NCBI GenBank assembly: GCA_007118525.1
Contig: SKRK01000237.1
Location: 1 to 18,894, forward strand
DNA from: Balneolaceae bacterium
GTDB taxonomy: Bacteria > Bacteroidota > Rhodothermia > Balneolales > Balneolaceae
Direction: 5' to 3'
DNA: 18,894 nucleotides
The position numbers and the translations under genes are program-made. The notes under the pieces were generated by a model, which ran no database searches, had not been told where the DNA came from, and saw nothing but the letters and a program-made list of their open reading frames with translations. Positions 13,461 to 18,894 of this stretch are shown in pieces; position 1 is the first letter of the stretch, and each line of letters opens with the position of its first letter.

Positions 13461-14777
13461 TTAACGTACTTTCGTTGTTTCGTCAATCCATGCGTAACAT
13501 TCAGAAATATTGCTTCCGATCCTTATTTCATCACCTGTATCCCATCCTCTGAAAAATTTATCTTCTGACGAAGGAAGAACAGGCTCATAGGTTCTATACT
13601 GCCTCTGAACCGTGCTTGCAACAGAAGGATCCGCGCTTCTTGCCCTGTCCAGATAGTCGAGCACCAACCAGTACACTGTTCTGTCGTCGCGATCTATCTG
13701 ACGACCGGAAGTACACTGGGAAACCGCTGCAGCATATATAGAAGCAATTCTCAAATATGGCTGACCCCAGTTTCTATCGAGCTGGCTTGCCGCACGCGCA
13801 TACTGTCTTGCAGTTTGCAGGTTGCCTTCATTTTGATACGTCTCAGCAATTTCAAGATTGAGATTTCTCTTCTGTGTGTTATCATCTGTGAGCTCGAGAG
13901 CTTCTCTCAAATACCGGATTGCTGTCGAGTATTGGGCATCTGATTGAGCATATGCAGCCAGTCGTCTCGCATTTTCGTATGTCTTGCTGCTTTCATAAAG
14001 TTTACGGGCATATTCAATTGCTTTTCCTCTGTTGCCCTGGTCTTCATAGATTGAAGCTATTTCGGTTAAAAGGGCCTCATCACCCGGATTATTCTCCAGT
14101 CGTGACTCAAGAAATGCGATTCGTTCAGCCGGATCCGTAAATAAGCCATCCCGAACATCTTCAAAGTTTTGCTGCAGAGAGGAGCCGGCATAAGGTTCCG
14201 CCTTTTCAATCATCTCTAAAGCTTTTTCCCTTTCGTTCTGTGATACATAATAAGCAAGAAGAATCTGAATATAATAGCCGTCTCCTGCTTTTGTCAGGCG
14301 CTCTCTGTCAAGTTCGAATGCTTTTTCATAATCCTCATAAGCTTTATCCATACCGCCACGGATCTGGCTTTGATTTTCCTGATAAAACCGGCCCCTGTTA
14401 AAGTGCCATACATAGAAATCTATAGTCTCTTCATCAAACGTGGCGAATGCATCATCATATACAGCCAATGCTGTATCAATATATGCAGAACGCATAGTTG
14501 GGTCAGTTTCCTGTTTGGATAGTTCTGCGTATACATTGATCATACGTTCGAACTGACGGGGAAGACTAAACCGGTTTGCGCCGGGGATCTCCATTGGTTT
14601 CTTCTCAAGCATCCATTTCCCAAACTGCAGAGCCATATCATAATTGCCGGTTCTGTAGTTCTCATAAAAAATGGAGTATGCCTGAATCTCACTCATACCA
14701 TAAGGAGGTTCACTTTGAGAAAAAGCCTCTGATGAGTAGGCAAAAATTAATAAGATAGCTACTATGTACGTTTTCAT
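13461..14777 (-). CDS. Secreted/periplasmic TPR-repeat protein
   Basis: This 438-residue protein starts with a clear Sec signal peptide (MKTYIVAILLIFAYSSEAFS, cleavage near residues 20-22) and is then built of helical tetratricopeptide-like repeats, best seen between about residues 225 and 345 (LLTEIASIYEDQGNRGKAIEYARKL and LEIAETYQNEGNLQTARQYARAAS are split across that region). A TPR array normally gives protein-protein contacts. The C-terminal segment is not repeat-like and contains two further cysteines, which could pair in an oxidising periplasm. It follows the outer-membrane barrel by 67 bases on the same strand, and similar TPR/barrel pairs are familiar in Bacteroidota envelopes. The specific partner is unknown. 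The gap before it contains a 14-bp tandem repeat. Confidence 0.85.
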   Translation of the reverse strand: MKTYIVAILLIFAYSSEAFSQSEPPYGMSEIQAYSIFYENYRTGNYDMALQFGKWMLEKKPMEIPGANRFSLPRQFERMINVYAELSKQETDPTMRSAYIDTALAVYDDAFATFDEETIDFYVWHFNRGRFYQENQSQIRGGMDKAYEDYEKAFELDRERLTKAGDGYYIQILLAYYVSQNEREKALEMIEKAEPYAGSSLQQNFEDVRDGLFTDPAERIAFLESRLENNPGDEALLTEIASIYEDQGNRGKAIEYARKLYESSKTYENARRLAAYAQSDAQYSTAIRYLREALELTDDNTQKRNLNLEIAETYQNEGNLQTARQYARAASQLDRNWGQPYLRIASIYAAAVSQCTSGRQIDRDDRTVYWLVLDYLDRARSADPSVASTVQRQYRTYEPVLPSSEDKFFRGWDTGDEIRIGSNISECYAWIDETTKVR

Positions 14778-14803
14778 TTTTATTCTGTTGGTTTCAGACT
14801 TAA

Positions 14804-14831
14804 ATCAAATAATATATATCAAATAATATAT
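14804..14831. repeat. 14-bp perfect tandem repeat in the promoter region of the TPR gene
   Basis: The unit ATCAAATAATATAT occurs twice with no spacer (14804-14817 and 14818-14831), in the 67-base gap between the barrel and TPR genes. On the minus strand each copy reads TATTATTTGAT, one base longer in spacing than the -7 consensus TAnnTTTG. A copy-number change would alter promoter spacing, so this may be a variable switch, or simply AT-rich slippage. Confidence 0.6.
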
Positions 14832-14844
14832 AAAGTGTTCCCTA

Positions 14845-16164
14845 TTACTGAAATTGTGGTCGTACAAACATGTATTCAGCCAAATTCAGTGATAGTGTAA
14901 AGCCCCATATATTCTCTTTTACCAAATTAGAGGATTGAGTTCCCCGAATTCCATAATGGAAATTTAAATCAATTGATGATGCTGCCCTTCGGGAGATTAA
15001 ACCGATACCTGCGTTTAAAAACAGGGTTTCAATATCTTCACCATTAATTGCTAAATGCCCGGTATCGTAACTTGTGCCCAGTCCATATTTAAAATTTGAG
15101 AGGAAGCCCGCTGCCTGTTCAGCGCGATAAGGATGATATTGCACTCCGAGGCCCGCCCTAACTCTTTCTTTAAAATATGATTCTTGTGTTGAACTAAAGC
15201 TATACTCTGCATTACCCCAATCCTGATACATTAACTCAGTACTAACGTTAACAAACCGACTTAAATTATACGTAAGACCGATATTAAATTCCAATGGCAA
15301 CTGAACTCTTCCGTCGCGATCCGGAGAATCCTCATCTAATTGAATCAGTGTTCTGGAATTTTCAACAACCCTGAATGTGTTTATTGACCTTTCTCCATCA
15401 ATAGAAACAGGCAAACTAAGTGTAGCCCCCATTGCAATTTGATCATTATTTCGTAAAACACTTCCTTTATTTAAAAAGATCCCGAATCGGTTGCCAAAAC
15501 CATACCCCTGAATATTTCGATTTGTAACAGTACTGCTATAATTCGGATTTGAAAATCCTAATGTGTTTTCTTGTTGTTGCGAGAGAATGTTTGCAGAAAA
15601 TGCATACCCAACTGCCAGCCAGCTGGCCACTCTGTACCCGGCACCAACTTCAAAGCGATTAACTCCACCAGAACCCAGTGTGTTGGATATATACTGAATA
15701 GGATCTAAATTTAATCCATCAATCGGGTCGAAAGACCCTTCGTTAAATACCTGGAAATCGGATCGTGTAACCGGCGTAAATGAGGCTGAAATTCCCAATT
15801 CATTTCTCATCAGTGGAAACACAACCTGAAAATTCTGCACAGCCAAAAGAGATCCTCTTGCTGATGAGACAGCATCACTTGCCCTGTAATTGTTGAGACT
15901 AGCTGAGATTGACCCCTGAGTATATCCAACAAGACCCCAATGAGCCGGGTTTGATATACTGGGTGATAAATTGGTGTAATTAGAAACTCCGGTCAAGCCC
16001 ATGCCTTGGGAATATGCTGATGTTGCATCAACAGGATTTCCAAATCCAAATACAGAGTAAAATGAACCTGATTTCGCAAGATCTGTCTCCTGAGCATTCG
16101 CTTTTCCTGCAAACATAGCGCTCAGCAGAAGTATAGTTGTGATTTGAATTAATTTCATGGTCAT
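14845..16164 (-). CDS. Outer-membrane beta-barrel protein
   Basis: A 439-residue protein with a Sec signal peptide (MTMKLIQITTILLLSAMFAG, cleavage after Ala-Asn-Ala near residue 24) and then many short alternating strands with aromatic and glycine residues, as in an outer-membrane beta barrel. The early SFYSVFGFGNP, MGLTGVSN and NPAHWG segments resemble a Bacteroidota barrel family whose members begin S-x-Y-S-x-F/Y-G-x-G and contain a G-G-T-G turn and an I-N-P-A-x-P-A segment. A FadL/TodX-like transporter or PorV-like role is possible but not demonstrated. The ATG at 16164 lies three bases from the stop of the lipoprotein gene. A second ATG two codons in (16158) is equally suitable. Confidence 0.85.
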   Translation of the reverse strand: MTMKLIQITTILLLSAMFAGKANAQETDLAKSGSFYSVFGFGNPVDATSAYSQGMGLTGVSNYTNLSPSISNPAHWGLVGYTQGSISASLNNYRASDAVSSARGSLLAVQNFQVVFPLMRNELGISASFTPVTRSDFQVFNEGSFDPIDGLNLDPIQYISNTLGSGGVNRFEVGAGYRVASWLAVGYAFSANILSQQQENTLGFSNPNYSSTVTNRNIQGYGFGNRFGIFLNKGSVLRNNDQIAMGATLSLPVSIDGERSINTFRVVENSRTLIQLDEDSPDRDGRVQLPLEFNIGLTYNLSRFVNVSTELMYQDWGNAEYSFSSTQESYFKERVRAGLGVQYHPYRAEQAAGFLSNFKYGLGTSYDTGHLAINGEDIETLFLNAGIGLISRRAASSIDLNFHYGIRGTQSSNLVKENIWGFTLSLNLAEYMFVRPQFQ

Positions 16165-16167
16165 AAC

Positions 16168-17409
16168 TTATTCAAAAGATGTAATTACAATTCTTGGTCT
16201 TCGACTCTCTATCGCATTTTCATCATAAAACTGTGCGGAATAGAAAATACCGTTTACCGCCTCCAGTGAAATGTAAATCGGCCCCTCTCCTCTCTCTCCA
16301 AAAACCTTATTCAATACGTACTGGGTTAGATTAATGGAAAATGTATTTTCATCTTCATCAATCGAACTGCCAAAACGCGAAGGGGTAGTGAAGAGCTCTG
16401 CAGGCAAATCTGAGGGCTCAACTTGAAATGAGTGCCCTCGAATAGATCGAGGCTGCGGCCTGTTTATTTCCGGAAACAACTCTTCAATATCCTTCCTAAG
16501 GGTCAACACCAGAGTTGCATTGGTAATATTCCTGTTTCTAAGCTCCTCAGTCGGTAAATCAAAATCAATTTTCAGCACTCTGTCGATGTTATGTATCGCC
16601 AAACCATCAGTTGATGCAGCTTCATCAGTTCTGGTAACGGATGAACCCCAATCCCTCAGATCCAGACGGTTTCCAACAGGATCTTCTTCTTCATCACCGT
16701 TGTCAAACCCCTCTTCTGCCGGGTACACTAAAAATCGGGTTACAAGCGGGCTGTCTTCATCTTCACGCGAATGCCGTATAAAGCGGATGTTTTGATTGCC
16801 ACCTGATGGAACAATGGCAAGACCCGGGAAATTATTTACGTAAAGTGAGTCGCGTATCTCGGCCGGTTCATTGTAAAAAGTTCTTAGCTTTTCAACCCAG
16901 GCCGGGTTCAGTTCAACCTCCAGACTATCCTCATCTGTAACCTGGAATTCACCCACCTTGCTTGAGAAATCTACTGAGATCTCGCTATTATATCTTAATT
17001 CATTGCCTCTCCAAACCTGCCCTGCTTCAAAAATTTCAAACTCAGAAATGGCTAGTTCATCGCCATAAATATTTGAGCTTAATGAGAGCATAAGAGTCAT
17101 TGTATCACCCGGACGAATAGTATCAATCTGTGCCCTTGATATAGAGGGTTTCAAGAGTGTTACTGCATTCAGGTTGCCATATAGCGGGTCATCAAAAGAC
17201 CCCATGGCTGAATGCTGTAAACGCCCCGAAAATGTATTTGAGGTGATACCCTCAAAAGTATCCGGTTCAACAACGCTCTTTTGGATTTCGCTATCATCGG
17301 GGCCTAATCCTTCGCCTACCGATCCGGATGAGTCGCAGCCTGCAATAACCAAAAACGACAGAAGAATGGCAGCGATTGAAAATCGGCTGCCATTTCGAGC
17401 AAGCTTCAT
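16168..17409 (-). CDS. DUF4270-like lipoprotein
   Basis: A lipoprotein of about 413 residues. The lipobox Val-Ile-Ala-Gly-Cys places the lipidated Cys at residue 25 after a basic start (MKLARNGSR) and a hydrophobic core (FSIAAILLSFLVI). The body resembles DUF4270: FSGRLQHSAMGSFDDPLYGNLNA near the start, a strand-rich middle, and a C-terminal NPRIVITSF-like end with the GPIYISLEA segment. Asp at +2 could affect sorting, but Bacteroidota rules differ. I chose ATG 17409, which gives a normal signal peptide; ATG 17451 would overlap the GlgA-like stop by eight bases and is also possible. In many Bacteroidota the same family neighbours a short GlgA-like gene, which supports the assignment. Function is unknown. 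Confidence 0.8.
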   Translation of the reverse strand: MKLARNGSRFSIAAILLSFLVIAGCDSSGSVGEGLGPDDSEIQKSVVEPDTFEGITSNTFSGRLQHSAMGSFDDPLYGNLNAVTLLKPSISRAQIDTIRPGDTMTLMLSLSSNIYGDELAISEFEIFEAGQVWRGNELRYNSEISVDFSSKVGEFQVTDEDSLEVELNPAWVEKLRTFYNEPAEIRDSLYVNNFPGLAIVPSGGNQNIRFIRHSREDEDSPLVTRFLVYPAEEGFDNGDEEEDPVGNRLDLRDWGSSVTRTDEAASTDGLAIHNIDRVLKIDFDLPTEELRNRNITNATLVLTLRKDIEELFPEINRPQPRSIRGHSFQVEPSDLPAELFTTPSRFGSSIDEDENTFSINLTQYVLNKVFGERGEGPIYISLEAVNGIFYSAQFYDENAIESRRPRIVITSFE

Positions 17410-17443
17410 ACCGGAAGAGTGGATTGATTTAGCTTTAAATTGA

Positions 17444-18250
17444 TCAGTCATTATTTCCGGTGATCTTCCGGTAGTATTCAGTAAATTTTTTAGATACATC
17501 TTCGGGCGAACCCTGAATTTTTGTAGGTTTAATTTTCAATTCTTCAAATAGGTTATCGAACTGATCTGTCAAATGATTACCTGTCACAACGTGATCACTG
17601 TATTTCAGTCCAACTTGTAAAAGATCAACTTTTCCATCTATCAGTAACGATTCTTTGTCAACATCATCCGGCAGACCAAGCAGGTCTAAAATGCCGGTTC
17701 CATCAAAATGACCTTTATTTTCCGGATGGTGCAGATTATAAACGATCTGCGTATTTTTAAAAATCTCTTCGTCTTTGTACTTCGTCTTCACAAGCAACGG
17801 AATCAATCCGGCCGGCCAGTCGTGGCAGTGGATAATATCCGGTTCCCATCCGAGACTGATAACTGTTTCCAGTACTCCTTTATTGTAGAAAGCAACTCTT
17901 TCGTCGTTATCTTCATAGAAAGTTTCTGTTTTGGGATTAGTAAACATGCCCTTTCTCTTGAAATATTTGTCATTATCGAGAAAATAGACCTGAAGTTTGG
18001 CATTCGGAATACTTGCCACTTTAATCTTCATGCTCTCCACATTCTCACCAACTTCCACTTCAATACCTGAAAGCCTGATCACTTCATGAAGACGGTTTCT
18101 CCTGTCGTTAATTGTACCATATTTAGGGAGCAGAATCCTGATTTCAAAACCTTGGTCTTGCAGCGAAGCGGGTAAAAAGCGAAGAAGATCGGCTGTATGC
18201 GTCATTCTTGCAAAAGGTGCGATTTCGGCAGCGGCGTACAATATTTTCAT
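17444..18250 (-). CDS. Short single-domain GlgA-like (GT5) protein
   Basis: At 268 residues this corresponds only to the N-terminal Rossmann-like domain of glycogen/starch synthases (usually about 480 residues). The start MKILYAAAEIAPFA and the DIIHCHDWPAGLIPL segment at about 147-161 are clearly GlgA-like. The ADP-glucose loop Lys-x-Gly-Gly-Leu is replaced: after PFA the sequence is RMTHTADLL. No GT1 C-terminal domain follows; the next gene begins at once. NDRRNRLHEVIRLSG and ERVAFYNKGVLETV recall the Bacteroidota short GlgA subfamily, so this is a real stable form and not a frameshift. Ordinary glycogen synthase activity seems unlikely. It may have a regulatory or envelope-related role. It follows comA by 22 bases. 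Confidence 0.88.
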   Translation of the reverse strand: MKILYAAAEIAPFARMTHTADLLRFLPASLQDQGFEIRILLPKYGTINDRRNRLHEVIRLSGIEVEVGENVESMKIKVASIPNAKLQVYFLDNDKYFKRKGMFTNPKTETFYEDNDERVAFYNKGVLETVISLGWEPDIIHCHDWPAGLIPLLVKTKYKDEEIFKNTQIVYNLHHPENKGHFDGTGILDLLGLPDDVDKESLLIDGKVDLLQVGLKYSDHVVTGNHLTDQFDNLFEELKIKPTKIQGSPEDVSKKFTEYYRKITGNND

Positions 18251-18272
18251 AATAGTATTATGTGCAGTTTAC

Positions 18273-18894
18273 TTATTTTATCTCGTGAGAAAAGCCGGCG
18301 TTTCCGTTGTTTGAATAAAGATTTTTAATTTCTTCGTCGTCGATGGAATAAAAATCGAAAAGTGTATCGCTGCGCAAACCCAAACGAAGGGTTTCCACTG
18401 AGATCACCTCTGAAGGCTGGATGTTGCCCAAATTCACATTGCTTCCAAATTTTTTGATAAACCAGACCTGCTGTTCTTTCTGAGGCGCCTCAAAAAGCAG
18501 TTTGTCCGGAGAGATCTGGTCCGTGATTTCATCAATCAGGCCTGATCGAACTTCACCGTTTGGCCTGAAGACACCAACTGTACCGCTTTCACGGGCTTCA
18601 CATATCACTTTCCAGGCACCGGCTTCCAGCTCATTGTTAATCATTTTCACCCACTTATAGGGCGGGATGATATCGTCCGGATTTTTACTGCCTACTTCAG
18701 AGAAAATCGTGAACTGTTCACTCAGCTTGCTTATGATATCAAGTTTTTTATTTTCTGACAGCCAAATTGTACCATTCGATACCTCAGCGTACTGTAATTC
18801 ATACCTCTTCAGAAGCTCAACATATGCATCAAGTTGATCTCTAAGAACATAAGCCTCAAAGAGTGTTCCCCCGAAATAGACAGGGATGTTGTAT
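18273..18894 (-). CDS. comA: Phosphosulfolactate synthase-like protein, N-terminus outside window
   Basis: The C-terminal 206 residues run off the right edge; the frame continues upstream of the internal GTG at 18650. ComA adds sulfite to phosphoenolpyruvate to give (R)-phosphosulfolactate, the first step of coenzyme M synthesis in methanogens; related proteins occur in bacteria and in plants (HSA32). Family marks are VYFGGTLFEAY at the left of the fragment, AEVSNGTIWLS, FSEVGSKNP, then NNELEAGAWKVICEARESGT and FIKKFGSNVNLGNIQPSEV, ending with ETLRLGLRSDTL. This is the barrel region with the catalytic loops. The physiological product in this organism is unclear because other coenzyme M genes are not visible. 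It precedes the GlgA-like gene in the same transcription unit. Confidence 0.9.
   Translation of the reverse strand, partial: YNIPVYFGGTLFEAYVLRDQLDAYVELLKRYELQYAEVSNGTIWLSENKKLDIISKLSEQFTIFSEVGSKNPDDIIPPYKWVKMINNELEAGAWKVICEARESGTVGVFRPNGEVRSGLIDEITDQISPDKLLFEAPQKEQQVWFIKKFGSNVNLGNIQPSEVISVETLRLGLRSDTLFDFYSIDDEEIKNLYSNNGNAGFSHEIK

Noticed and set aside
17444..18250. GlgA-like gene read as a frameshifted or broken full-length glycogen synthase
   Set aside because: The sequence after its stop encodes a lipoprotein with a signal peptide in all usable frames, and no GT1-domain motif appears downstream; the short form looks natural.
18273..18650. A complete 125-residue gene starting at the GTG at 18650
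   Set aside because: The open frame continues upstream to the window edge with clear ComA family motifs, so the GTG is internal.
1..18894. CRISPR arrays, tRNA or rRNA genes, insertion sequences, prophage genes
   Set aside because: No regularly spaced repeats, cloverleaf-like sequences, transposase motifs or phage structural genes were recognised on either strand by reading; a covariance or profile search was not possible here.

Overview
The window looks like a chromosomal segment from a free-living member of the Bacteroidota/Balneolota (FCB) group. The reasons are the FCB-style gene set (a single-domain GlgA-like protein next to a DUF4270-like lipoprotein and an outer-membrane barrel), the lack of clear Shine-Dalgarno sequences before most starts, one perfect TAnnTTTG-type -7 element before argS, and moderate base composition. 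The order Balneolales is my best guess from overall protein style. It is an inference and not proven.

Layout. (1) Positions 1-2084 are an accessory stretch: the tail of an upstream gene (probably a FAD-dependent monooxygenase), a RES/Xre type II toxin-antitoxin pair with operator-like DNA in front of it, an unrecognised protein with a cysteine-rich tail, and an intergenic region with two competing hairpins. (2) Positions 2085-4458 hold an unrecognised protein with a probable winged-helix end, followed by argS, both on the plus strand. (3) Positions 4523-7358 on the minus strand hold dnaN, a SAM hydroxide adenosyltransferase (DUF62) and a class I methyltransferase. (4) A 242-base divergent gap with an 11-bp inverted repeat separates dnaN from a compact plus-strand cluster at 7601-11987: miaA, purS, a clpS-like gene, purQ, an M42 aminopeptidase, lptB and a rhodanese. 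Several of these genes touch or overlap, so it reads as one operon mixing tRNA modification, purine synthesis, proteolysis and LPS export. (5) From 12071 to the right edge everything is on the minus strand: comA-like (partial), GlgA-like, DUF4270-like lipoprotein, outer-membrane barrel, TPR protein and rho. The first four are tightly spaced and look like an envelope-linked transcription unit; rho follows a probable terminator.

No tRNA, rRNA, CRISPR array, insertion sequence or prophage gene was seen. The least ordinary parts are: the single-domain GlgA-like protein, which has lost the usual ADP-glucose loop and the whole C-terminal domain; its placement beside a phosphosulfolactate synthase homologue and surface proteins; clpS lying between purS and purQ; the cysteine-tailed unknown protein; and the operator-like repeats before the toxin-antitoxin pair. 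I did not find a clearly new defence or mobile system. The envelope cluster is the best candidate for an under-described function.
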